The notes under the pieces are model-generated. The model worked only from the letters and a program-made list of their open reading frames with translations, ran no database searches and was not told the origin of the DNA. A stretch of 6,563 nt of DNA from DATAEK01 sp036258055 (GTDB lineage: Bacteria > Acidobacteriota > Vicinamibacteria > Vicinamibacterales > 2-12-FULL-66-21), in the NCBI GenBank assembly GCA_036258055.1, contig DATAEK010000343.1, forward strand, positions 1 through 6,563, read 5' to 3'. Below, one piece after another: positions 1-5,702 of the stretch. Positions within the stretch are counted from its first letter, which is position 1. Each line of letters opens with the position of its first letter. A program made the translations under genes and the position numbers.

Positions 1-598
1 CATGTTCACCGGCATGGTGCTCGCGCTGCAATCCGGGTTCACGCTCGATCAATTCGGCGCCCGTTCGATGGTCGGACGCCTGGTAAGCGCGTCGATGGTG
101 AAGGAGCTCGGCCCGGTGCTCACCGGCCTCATGGTTGCCGGACGCGTGGGGTCAGGCATCGCCGCCGAGCTCGGATCGATGATGGTGACGGACCAGATCG
201 CGGCACTGCGAGCGCTCGGGACCGATCCGATTCGAAAGCTGATCCTCCCGCGCATTCTGGCCGGCCTGCTGATGATGCCCATCCTGACGGTGATCGCTGG
301 CGGCGTGGGCATGGTCGGCGGATGGATCGTGACCGCCTCGCTGCTCCGCGTGGCTTCGTCGGTCTACTGGAACGCGGTCGTGACGGGTCTCTACATCCAG
401 GACGTCTGGATGGGCCTGATCAAGCCGTTCTTTCTCGGGTTTGCGATCGTCAGTATTGGCTGTCACGTCGGACTGCGGACGCGGGGCGGCACGCAGGGGG
501 TCGGCCGCGCGACGACGAACGCCGTTGTCGCGAGTTCCGTCGCGGTTATCGCAGTCGACTACCTCGTCACGCAACTCCTCATTGCGTTGATGTACTGA
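1..598 (+). CDS. mlaE: MlaE-family lipid ABC transporter permease (5' end outside window)
   Basis: Inner-membrane permease of the Mla/Ttg2 pathway, which moves phospholipids between the inner membrane and the periplasmic carriers of double-membrane bacteria. About 198 residues are visible. The family is near 260 residues, and the first visible residues (FTGMVLALQ) align with E. coli MlaE around residue 65, so roughly 60 N-terminal residues lie upstream and the first visible Met is probably internal. Family hallmarks seen: KELGPVLTGLMVAGRVGS (residues 34-51), AAELGSMMVTDQIAALRALGTDP (54-76), and the C-terminal GVGRATTNAVVASSVAV stretch (167 on). Several hydrophobic segments lie between (about 81-112, 139-156, 173-196). 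The TGA stop at 596-598 shares its A with the ATG of the ATPase gene, which points to translational coupling. Family assignment is secure; direction of lipid transport cannot be read from sequence. Confidence 0.95.
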   Translation, partial: MFTGMVLALQSGFTLDQFGARSMVGRLVSASMVKELGPVLTGLMVAGRVGSGIAAELGSMMVTDQIAALRALGTDPIRKLILPRILAGLLMMPILTVIAGGVGMVGGWIVTASLLRVASSVYWNAVVTGLYIQDVWMGLIKPFFLGFAIVSIGCHVGLRTRGGTQGVGRATTNAVVASSVAVIAVDYLVTQLLIALMY

Positions 599-1455
599 TG
601 GCGACCAACCAGACCAACGCCCGGCCGGCGCTCCTCGACGAGGCACTCGGATTCGGCGGCCCGATCATCGTCTTTGACGGCGTTCACCTGGCGTTCGACG
701 AGAAGGTCATTCTCGAGAACGTCAGCTTCACGCTGCAAACCGGGCACACGAAGATCTTCCTGGGCGCGAGCGGCGCCGGGAAGTCGACGATTCTGCGCCT
801 CATCCTGGGCCTGCTTCAGCCGGACAAGGGGCAGATCTTCGTCAACGGCGAGCGCATCGACAACATGACCGAGGATCAGTTGATGGTGGTCCGCGCCGAT
901 CTCGGCATGGTGTTCCAGGAAGGTGCACTTTTCGACTCCCTCACCGTGAAGGAGAACGTGGGCTACAAGTTGTTCGAGGAGCTGAACTGGCCGGTGGACA
1001 AGGCTACGCGGAGAGTCGAGGAGGTCCTGGGGTTCATCGGGCTCGCGGAGTTCATCGACCGCATGCCGTCGGAGCTCTCGGGCGGGCAGCGTCGCCGCGT
1101 GGCAATCGCCCGAGCGATGGCGGCGAAGCCGCGCATTCTGTTGTACGACGAGCCGACGACTGGGCTCGACCCGATCACCGCCCTGACGGTCGACGAGGAG
1201 ATCATCAAGCTGCGCGACCTCGAGGGCGTCAGCTCGATCCTCGTGACGCATCAGCTCCGGGACGCGTTCTTCGTCGCCGAGCACACGGCGGTAAAGCGGG
1301 GGCAGCAGCTGGAATTCGACCGCGCCGAAGGCCACAAGGCGGACGAGGCCGAGTTCATCATGTTGAAGGACGGCTCGATTCATTTCGAAGGGAACGCGAC
1401 GGAGCTGCGGGCGATCGCGGACCGCGATTCGTACATCCACGCATTCCTGAACTGA
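598..1455 (+). CDS. mlaF: MlaF-family ABC transporter ATPase
   Basis: Cytoplasmic ATPase that powers the MlaE permease; 285 residues. Motifs in order: Walker A GASGAGKST (56-64), Q-loop glutamine Q107 in MVFQEGALF, signature LSGGQRRR (160-167), Walker B LLYDEP (181-186) with catalytic Glu185, D-loop GLDP (189-192) and H-loop His218 in VTHQ. All catalytic residues are present, so it should be active. MVFQEGALFDSLTVKENV is typical of the MlaF/Ttg2A branch rather than of generic ABC ATPases. The start is the ATG overlapping the permease stop (TGATG). The same frame is open further upstream, but that part overlaps mlaE and does not resemble an ATPase. Oddity: about 18-20 extra, charged residues (roughly 232-251) sit between the VAEHTAV strand and FIMLKDG, where E. 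coli MlaF has a short turn. Confidence 0.96.
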   Translation: MATNQTNARPALLDEALGFGGPIIVFDGVHLAFDEKVILENVSFTLQTGHTKIFLGASGAGKSTILRLILGLLQPDKGQIFVNGERIDNMTEDQLMVVRADLGMVFQEGALFDSLTVKENVGYKLFEELNWPVDKATRRVEEVLGFIGLAEFIDRMPSELSGGQRRRVAIARAMAAKPRILLYDEPTTGLDPITALTVDEEIIKLRDLEGVSSILVTHQLRDAFFVAEHTAVKRGQQLEFDRAEGHKADEAEFIMLKDGSIHFEGNATELRAIADRDSYIHAFLN

Positions 1456-1465
1456 GGAACGCCGT

Positions 1466-1551
1466 CGACTGACTATCGACTGACTACCGACTCAAGACTG
1501 ACTATCGACTCACGACTGACTATCGACTCACGACTGCCGACTACCGACTAC
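1466..1551 (+). repeat. GACT-rich degenerate tandem repeat between mlaF and mlaD
   Basis: This tract fills nearly all of the 109-base gap between mlaF and mlaD. It reads as units beginning CGACT of 11, 11, 18, 18, 14, 7 and 7 bases. Two adjacent 18-base copies are exact (1496-1513 and 1514-1531, unit GACTGACTATCGACTCAC), with five bases of a third following. GACT occurs 14 times in 86 bases and its complement AGTC never occurs on this strand, so the RNA cannot fold on itself through the repeat. It ends just before the AAGG ribosome-binding site of mlaD. Function is unknown: a slippage-generated spacer, a protein-binding array and an unstructured mRNA linker are all possible. Confidence 0.85.
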
Positions 1552-1564
1552 AAGGATCACTGAT

Positions 1565-2605
1565 ATGCCCCGCACACGTTCACTGGCCTGGTCGGAATTG
1601 AAGATTGGGATTCTCGCGGTGGCCGCCATGGCGCTGGCCGTCATGCTGATCGTGGCGGTCGGCGGCCAGTCCGGATTCTTCTGGGAGCAGTACAACTTGA
1701 AGACGCGATTTGGCGATGTGCAGGGTCTGAAGACCGGCGCCGTCGTGCGCGTCGCGGGAGTCGAAGTGGGGAAGGTCGACACCATCAAGTTCTCCGGATC
1801 GGACGTCGAGGTCGGTCTGAAGATCAAGAAGGAGATGCAGTCGCGTATCACGAACGAGTCTCGCGCGACCATCGGATCGTTGAGCCTGCTCGGTGAGCCG
1901 GTCATCGACATCATCGCGTCGATGAAGGGGACGCCGTTGAACGACGGCGACTTCCTGCCGTCAGGCCGTACCCGCGGCCAGCTCGGGGATGTGGCCGAGG
2001 GAGCAACCCAGAGCCTCGAACAGCTGAACGGGATGTTGAAGGACCTTCGCGCCGGTAAGGGCACCGCCGGCAAGCTCTTCACCGACGATCAGCTGTACTC
2101 CGAGATCAATCGGTTCGTGGATTCCGCTGAGATCGTTACGGGAATGCTGAGCCGCGGCGAAGGGACCCTTGGCGGCCTGCTCAAGGATCCAGCTGCCTAC
2201 AAGAACCTGAACGCCGCCCTGGCCGACCTGCAGGCCGTCACCAAGCGGATCAACGCCGGCGAGGGGAGCCTGGGCCGGCTTCTGAACGACGAGGCGCTCG
2301 CGAAATCGCTGACCTCTGCATCTGCCAACGTTGACCAGGCTACAGGCCGTCTCAATCGCGGCGAGGGGACGCTCGGCAAGCTCCTGACCGAGAGAGAGCT
2401 CTACGACCGTTTCAATTCGCTGGCGGACCGCGTGGATCGTCTGGTCGGACAGCTCGAAAAGGGTGAGGGAACGGCAGGACAACTGCTGCACGATAAGCAG
2501 TTGTATGACAATATTAATTCAGCCGCGAGCGAGATGCGCGCGCTGCTCGGCGACATCAGGAAGGACCCGAAAAAGTACCTCAACGTCAGGGTCAGCATCT
2601 TCTGA
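1565..2605 (+). CDS. mlaD: MlaD-family MCE-domain lipid-binding protein with a five-repeat C-terminal tail
   Basis: Membrane-anchored substrate-binding subunit of the Mla transporter; 346 residues. A short cytoplasmic N-terminus (MPRTRSLAWSELKIG) precedes one transmembrane helix (about 13-33). The MCE domain follows (about 40-122: TRFGDVQGLKTGAVVRVAGVEVGKV, then ATIGSLSLLGEPVIDI). MCE domains form hexameric rings through which lipids pass. Beyond the domain lie about 220 residues, far more than in E. coli MlaD (about 183 residues in total). They include five repeats with the motif G-[KE]-G-[TS]-x-G-x-L at residues 164, 198, 232, 266 and 300, a spacing of exactly 34. The tail ends with IRKDPKKYLNVRVSIF. 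The start ATG at 1565 has AAGG at 1552-1555, about 9 bases upstream. By analogy with long-tailed MCE proteins the repeats probably build an elongated helical periplasmic structure; that is inference. Confidence 0.94.
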   Translation: MPRTRSLAWSELKIGILAVAAMALAVMLIVAVGGQSGFFWEQYNLKTRFGDVQGLKTGAVVRVAGVEVGKVDTIKFSGSDVEVGLKIKKEMQSRITNESRATIGSLSLLGEPVIDIIASMKGTPLNDGDFLPSGRTRGQLGDVAEGATQSLEQLNGMLKDLRAGKGTAGKLFTDDQLYSEINRFVDSAEIVTGMLSRGEGTLGGLLKDPAAYKNLNAALADLQAVTKRINAGEGSLGRLLNDEALAKSLTSASANVDQATGRLNRGEGTLGKLLTERELYDRFNSLADRVDRLVGQLEKGEGTAGQLLHDKQLYDNINSAASEMRALLGDIRKDPKKYLNVRVSIF

Positions 2606-2653
2606 AACGAAGCATCTCCTGACCCTCGGGCCGCGGCGGCGGGCGGCCACGAG
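2588..2653 (+). other. Two overlapping predicted stem-loops between mlaD and the ytxH-like gene
   Basis: Stem 1 pairs AGGGTCAG (2588-2595) with CTGACCCT (2619-2626): eight perfect base pairs around a 23-base loop, spanning the mlaD stop codon. Stem 2 pairs CTCGGGCCGC (2625-2634) with GCGGCC-A-CGAG (2643-2653): ten pairs with one bulged A and an eight-base GC loop. They share bases 2625-2626, so they compete slightly. No T-run follows, so this is not a standard intrinsic terminator. A role in mRNA processing, stability or partial termination within the operon is possible but unproven. Confidence 0.4.
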
Positions 2654-2682
2654 ATGTGATTCGCGCCGACAGGAGCGTGCAC

Positions 2683-2982
2683 ATGGCGAGAGACGATGGC
2701 GGGGCAGGGGTTGTCGTCGTGGCGTTCGTGCTGGGCGCGGTAACCGGCGCGGCCGTTGCGCTGCTGCTGGCGCCGGCCTCTGGTGACGAGGTCCGGCGGA
2801 TCCTCGGCGAAAAGGCGCGTGACGGACGCGAGCGCGCGACCGAGGCCGCCCGGCAGGGCCGCGAGTTCATCAACCGTCAGCGCGACACGATTGCGTCGGC
2901 GATCGATCGCGGCCGGGAAGCCTACGAGCAGGCGCGAACTGGCGCCGGCGTTCCACCGCCCGAGGGAGAAAGAACTCTGTGA
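2683..2982 (+). CDS. YtxH-like small membrane protein
   Basis: Small single-pass membrane protein of 99 residues. A glycine/alanine-rich hydrophobic helix (about 9-31) ends in FVLGAVTGAAVALLLAPASGDEVRR. This fits the YtxH family pattern: a Gly-zipper-like helix, then an AP-x-SG-x-E-x-R motif, then a charged, probably helical tail (about 35-86) and a Pro-rich end. YtxH of Bacillus is a general stress protein of unknown biochemistry. The ATG at 2683 is preferred because AGGAG lies at 2671-2675, seven bases upstream. An in-frame GTG at 2656 would add nine residues without a comparable site. The stop overlaps the next start as GTGA, so the two proteins are probably made together. Confidence 0.82.
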   Translation: MARDDGGAGVVVVAFVLGAVTGAAVALLLAPASGDEVRRILGEKARDGRERATEAARQGREFINRQRDTIASAIDRGREAYEQARTGAGVPPPEGERTL

Positions 2983-3398
2983 ACTGGAGTGAGATATTCC
3001 TCGGGGTGATCGCACTGGCGACGCTCGTGATGGCGCTCATCCAGGTGGGCGCCGTCGTCGCGCTTGCGCGCATCGCCCGTCAGGCGCAGCAGGCGCTGAC
3101 GTCGCTGCAACAGGACGTGCGGCCGCTCATGGGGAAGATCCACACGATCGCCGACGAGGCGTCGCGCACGGCGGTCATCGCCACGGCGCAGGCGGAGAAA
3201 GTCGATCGGCTCGTGACGGATCTGTCACGCCGGGTCGACGAGACCGCGGGGATCGTCCAGCAGGCGATCATTACCCCTGCGCGCGAGGGCATGGCCATCG
3301 TGGCGGCGCTGCGCGCGGGCGTGAGCGCATTGCGACGGGCCCGGCCGGCGCGCCACGGACGGCAGGCCGAAGAAGAAGACCCCCTGTTCATCGGCTGA
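2979..3398 (+). CDS. DUF948-like membrane-anchored coiled-coil protein
   Basis: A 139-residue protein beginning with GTG that overlaps the stop of the YtxH-like gene (GTGA, 2979-2982); AGGGAG lies at 2963-2968. One N-terminal transmembrane helix (about 5-30, IFLGVIALATLVMALIQVGAVVAL) precedes a long amphipathic, probably coiled-coil region (about 31-105) with regularly spaced hydrophobic residues. A basic stretch (116-128, RRARPARHGR) and an acidic end, EEEDPLFIG, follow. This architecture fits DUF948 (UPF0478), the family of Bacillus YtxG, whose gene lies next to ytxH there. The match rests on architecture and context rather than a catalytic motif. No enzymatic residues are apparent; a scaffold or envelope-stress role is only a guess. 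Confidence 0.7.
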   Translation: MNWSEIFLGVIALATLVMALIQVGAVVALARIARQAQQALTSLQQDVRPLMGKIHTIADEASRTAVIATAQAEKVDRLVTDLSRRVDETAGIVQQAIITPAREGMAIVAALRAGVSALRRARPARHGRQAEEEDPLFIG

Positions 3399-3456
3399 CG
3401 CCTGGCGCCACCCGTCGTGCCCGCGAGATGCCCCCGGGCCTCTCGGACCGGTGACA

Positions 3457-3486
3457 TTGACCTACCAGCATGCGGGATGGTAGAAG
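3457..3486 (+). promoter_or_regulatory. Candidate promoter with internal inverted repeat
   Basis: TTGACC at 3457-3462 (five of six bases of the -35 consensus) is followed after 18 bases by TAGAAG at 3481-3486 (four of six of the -10 consensus). The predicted start of transcription would be about 20 bases before the ATG at 3512. The spacer contains an inverted repeat, CTACCA (3462-3467) and TGGTAG (3478-3483), with a ten-base centre overlapping both boxes. That could be a repressor site. Assigned by eye, and consensus may differ in this phylum. Confidence 0.4.
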
Positions 3487-3511
3487 GGAGCCACATTTAC
3501 ATGAGGTTCCC

Positions 3512-4090
3512 ATGCGCACGTCGAGCACCCGCTCCAATTGCGTTGCAGCGGCCCTGTCGATCGCCGCAGCCGTCTGCCTCTCGTCGACTATCCTTCTCCA
3601 GGCGTTCCAGACCGCCAAATCAGCAGCCGCGGCAAAAGAGCTTGCGCAGGCGCTCGATGGCGCGAAGCTCGAGGCCATCGCGGCCGCCGATCCTGCGGAG
3701 CCGGGCACGTTCGTCGCCGCCCTTTACTTTCCGGGCAGCCAGATCCTCGTCGTATCCGCCAAGTACGCAGCACCGGCCCTCCTGACTGACAAGATTGCAA
3801 AGCAGAATTACCGCGACGTGTACATCGATCTGAACTCCGCGTCCGTCGCGGGCAGCAAGGTGTTCGTGATCGACACGAACGTGGATGGGCTCGTCGCGAA
3901 ACCCGAGGACGGTCAGGGCGCCGATCAGTGGGAGCAGGGCAAGACCCAGGTCACCTTCGACGGTCAGTGGAAGAAGGCCAAGATGAGCGAGGAGGAGTAC
4001 ATGAAGGCCTTCGCCACCGCGGACGAGCGCTACGCGCACATCCTCCAGGTGCTCACCACACAGGCCAAAGGTAAGGGAACCGGGTTCTGA
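3512..4090 (+). CDS. Exported or membrane-anchored hypothetical protein
   Basis: A 192-residue protein of no family I recognise. The N-terminus is a signal sequence or anchor: a basic start (MRTSSTRSN), then a hydrophobic stretch (about 11-31, VAAALSIAAAVCLSSTILLQA). There is no clear AxA cleavage site. Cys22 is not in a proper lipobox. An Ala-rich helix (34-60) follows, then a mixed alpha/beta domain with GTFVAALYFPGSQILVVSAKY (65-85), NYRDVYIDL (99-107) and SKVFVIDTNVDGLV (115-128), and a charged helical end (about 158-185). GAGG at 3503-3506 supports the ATG at 3512; an in-frame ATG at 3470 lies between the likely -35 and -10 boxes and is unlikely to be used. It probably has its own promoter, and ends 12 bases before the convergent regulator gene. 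Confidence 0.75.
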   Translation: MRTSSTRSNCVAAALSIAAAVCLSSTILLQAFQTAKSAAAAKELAQALDGAKLEAIAAADPAEPGTFVAALYFPGSQILVVSAKYAAPALLTDKIAKQNYRDVYIDLNSASVAGSKVFVIDTNVDGLVAKPEDGQGADQWEQGKTQVTFDGQWKKAKMSEEEYMKAFATADERYAHILQVLTTQAKGKGTGF

Positions 4091-4102
4091 CCGGCTTTCA
4101 GA

Positions 4103-4342
4103 TCAGGACAAGGCAGTCAGCAGCCGGTCGACGTCCGCCAGTTCGTTGTAAACGGACGGCGAAAGCCTGATGAAGTGGGGGCCGAGTCTCGCGTTGATGC
4201 TGGCCTTCTCCAGCCGCCGCCGTACATCAGCGGCATCCTTGACGACGAACGTGATGAGCGCTGACTTCGTGCCCGGCGGCGTGGCGATCTCGAAGCCGAG
4301 CCGCGGCATTTCCTGTCGAAGCCGCTCGAGCAGCGGCTGACG
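4103..4342 (-). pseudogene. C-terminal remnant of a class-V aminotransferase, in frame with the regulator
   Basis: This is the distal part of the chimeric frame, residues 356-434. It resembles the small C-terminal domain of isopenicillin-N-epimerase/selenocysteine-lyase-like aminotransferases: a short helix (LLERLRQEMPRLGFEI), a strand (SALITFVV), a helix (DAADVRRRLEKASI), then the near-terminal IRLSPSVYNELADVDRLL. The last part corresponds to the family's R-x-SPHxYN-x-x-x-DID motif. The catalytic N-terminal domain is missing. The family call rests on pattern recognition of this tail only. Confidence 0.65.
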
Positions 4343-5407
4343 ATCCAGATCGATCGCCTGCTGAAAGTACTCGATGGCTTTCTTCGATCCTCCCGGGCTC
4401 TTGTCCAGGAAGTAGCGGCCCTTCAGGTCGGCTTCGTAGACGTCCGGGCTCACGCGCGGTCGGTCGGGCACCGGACGGCCGGCGGCGCGTTCGACCGTCA
4501 CTTCGATGGCGCTCGCAATCGTGCGCGCGACTTCGGTTTGAAGAGCCAGCACGTCGCGCAGGTCGCGCTCGTAGCTCTGTGCCCACACGCGCGCCTGGTC
4601 GCGGACCCGTACGAGTTGCGCCGTGATCCTGACGCGGGAATCCGCGCGCAGCACGCTTCCTTCGAGGAGGTAGTCGGCGCCAAGCTCCGCGCCGATCTGG
4701 TCGATCTTCTTGGTGCTTCGCTTGTACTGCATCACGGACGTGCGGGCGATCACCCGGAGCCTTGCCGGTTCCAGCTTGCCGACCTGCGCGATCATCTCGT
4801 CGGTGAAGCCGTCGCTGAAGAATTCCTGCTCCGGGTCCGCGCTGAGATTCTGAAACGGCAGGACCGCGAGTCCGAGCATCGGCGGAGACGGTCGCGCCCC
4901 CAAACGCAGTGAATCCCGGCCGATGGCCGCCGCGAGCGCGACCACCATCACCGCGGTTCGTGTCGGCCATCGGGGAGCAGACTGCGCAGCCGCGAGTGAC
5001 GTCAGAGCTGGCAACAGCGACGAAGGTGCTTCCTGAGCCGTCTCCGCGTTGATCACCGGCGCGATGAAGCGATAGCCACGCGGCAGAGTCTCGACGAAGC
5101 GGGGGCTCGCCGCCGAGTCGCCGAGTGCGTCGCGCAGCTTGTTGATGGCGGAGTTCAGACCGTGATCGAAATCGACGAACACGTCGTCGGGCCAGAGCGT
5201 TCTCCGCAGGTCGTCACGCGTGACCGGCTCGCCCGGCTGCTGGAGCAGCCGCTCGAGAATACGCAGCGGCTTGTCCTGAATGCGGATCCGTACCCCGTGC
5301 TTCCGGAGCTCACCGGATCGTGAATCGAGCTCGAAGACACCGAACCGTACGCCGGCCCGCTCGGGCGGCGACGACGCCGAGGGTCTGACACGGTTGGCGG
5401 AGGACAC
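4103..5407 (-). CDS. Chimeric winged-helix/TolB-like regulator joined to a class-V aminotransferase tail
   Basis: Residues 20-117 form an OmpR/CadC-type winged-helix DNA-binding domain (FGVFELDSRSGELRKHG, then NSAINKLRDALGD and RFVETLPRGYRF). A short hydrophobic stretch follows (about 151-162), weak for a membrane helix. Residues 178-305 are the TolB-like domain usual in these regulators (LAVLPFQNLSADPEQEFFSDG). The first TPR begins at 341 (SKKAIEYFQQAIDLD). There, at residue 355 or 356, the expected PxYAxAY continuation is replaced by 79 residues resembling the C-terminus of PLP-dependent class-V aminotransferases (ITFVVKDAADVRRRLE, then FIRLSPSVYNELADVDRLLTAL). The TPR array and most of the aminotransferase, including its PLP lysine, are absent. 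The GTG start has AGAGG eight bases upstream. DNA binding could survive and aminotransferase activity cannot. It may be a fusion pseudogene. Confidence 0.85.
   Translation of the reverse strand: MSSANRVRPSASSPPERAGVRFGVFELDSRSGELRKHGVRIRIQDKPLRILERLLQQPGEPVTRDDLRRTLWPDDVFVDFDHGLNSAINKLRDALGDSAASPRFVETLPRGYRFIAPVINAETAQEAPSSLLPALTSLAAAQSAPRWPTRTAVMVVALAAAIGRDSLRLGARPSPPMLGLAVLPFQNLSADPEQEFFSDGFTDEMIAQVGKLEPARLRVIARTSVMQYKRSTKKIDQIGAELGADYLLEGSVLRADSRVRITAQLVRVRDQARVWAQSYERDLRDVLALQTEVARTIASAIEVTVERAAGRPVPDRPRVSPDVYEADLKGRYFLDKSPGGSKKAIEYFQQAIDLDRQPLLERLRQEMPRLGFEIATPPGTKSALITFVVKDAADVRRRLEKASINARLGPHFIRLSPSVYNELADVDRLLTALS
4320..4338. repeat. Perfect 7-bp inverted repeat beside the fusion junction
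   Basis: AGCCGCT (4320-4326) and AGCGGCT (4332-4338) are perfect inverted copies around a five-base centre. They lie two bases from the point (about 4340-4343) where regulator-like sequence gives way to aminotransferase-like sequence. The adjoining minus-strand bases GATCGATCTGGATCG are also internally repetitive. Such structure can favour deletion or misassembly, but it may simply reflect codon use. Confidence 0.5.
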
Positions 5408-5442
5408 CGGAGGAACCTCTGTGGGACGTAACGGACGTGATG

Positions 5443-5468
5443 ATTACAGCATTGCCGGGGGGTGTCAA
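5443..5468 (-). promoter_or_regulatory. Candidate promoter of the chimeric regulator gene
   Basis: On the minus strand a perfect TTGACA (5468-5463) is followed by TGTAAT (5448-5443; five of six bases of the -10 consensus). TGT AAT is preceded by TGC (5451-5449), an extended -10 arrangement. The spacer is only 14 bases, short for a standard promoter, although an extended -10 can function with a poor -35. Transcription would start about 30 bases upstream of the GTG codon. Confidence 0.42.
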
Positions 5469-5556
5469 TCGCGTTGGACACGTGTTCGCGCCGTTCGCTG
5501 TGCGCGCGTTCCTGTGACGAGTGGTGAACCGCGGGAGGAGGTCTGACGCTTTAGGG

Positions 5557-5587
5557 TTGCTAAACCGGTGGGTGGGTAAGGTATTCT
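5557..5587 (+). promoter_or_regulatory. Weak candidate promoter of the tRNA-Val gene
   Basis: TATTCT at 5582-5587 matches four of six -10 bases and lies 13 bases before the mature tRNA 5' end, consistent with a very short leader. The best -35 is TTGCTA at 5557-5562, with a long 19-base spacer. A small inverted repeat, TTTAG (5550-5554) and CTAAA (5560-5564), overlaps the -35 region. The assignment rests mainly on position. Confidence 0.3.
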
Positions 5588-5600
5588 GAGAGCGACAGTT

Positions 5601-5675
5601 GGGCGCTTGGCTCAGCGGTAGAGCACCGCCTTCACACGGCGGGGGTCAGTGGTTCGAATCCACTAGCGCCCACCA
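5601..5675 (+). tRNA. tRNA-Val (anticodon CAC), CCA encoded
   Basis: A complete cloverleaf can be drawn. The acceptor GGGCGCT (5601-5607) pairs with AGCGCCC (5665-5671). The D stem is GCTC/GAGC (5610-5613 and 5621-5624). The anticodon stem CCGCC/GGCGG (5626-5630 and 5638-5642) encloses the loop TTCACAC, with anticodon CAC at 5633-5635 reading the valine codon GUG. A five-base variable loop and a T arm AGTGG-TTCGAAT-CCACT (5648-5664) follow. The discriminator is A5672 and CCA is encoded at 5673-5675. No intrinsic terminator is evident in the 27 bases before the convergent gene's stop codon. Confidence 0.97.
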
Positions 5676-5702
5676 ACTTCTTCCTCAGAGAAACGTTCGC
5701 GG

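Noticed and set aside
559..1440. Long minus-strand open frame (293 residues) opposite mlaF
   Set aside because: It is the antisense shadow of a GC-rich coding gene; its translation is Arg/Leu/Glu-rich low-complexity sequence without family motifs, while the plus strand has every ABC ATPase motif.
1466..1551. CRISPR array
   Set aside because: The 18-base units are contiguous, degenerate and without unique spacers, and no cas gene is present.
2401..3015. Minus-strand frame of 204 residues across the mlaD end and the ytxH-like gene
   Set aside because: It spans two well-supported plus-strand genes and their gap; its composition is that of an antisense shadow.
4077..4087. Palindrome GAACCGGGTTC near the end of the hypothetical gene, considered as part of a bidirectional terminator
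   Set aside because: The arms are five bases with a single central base, so no hairpin loop can form, and no T-run follows on either strand.
4227..4970. Second minus-strand frame of 247 residues within the regulator gene, considered as evidence of a frameshift
   Set aside because: Its translation is Arg/Gly-rich and matches no domain; the TolB-like motifs continue unbroken in the main frame.
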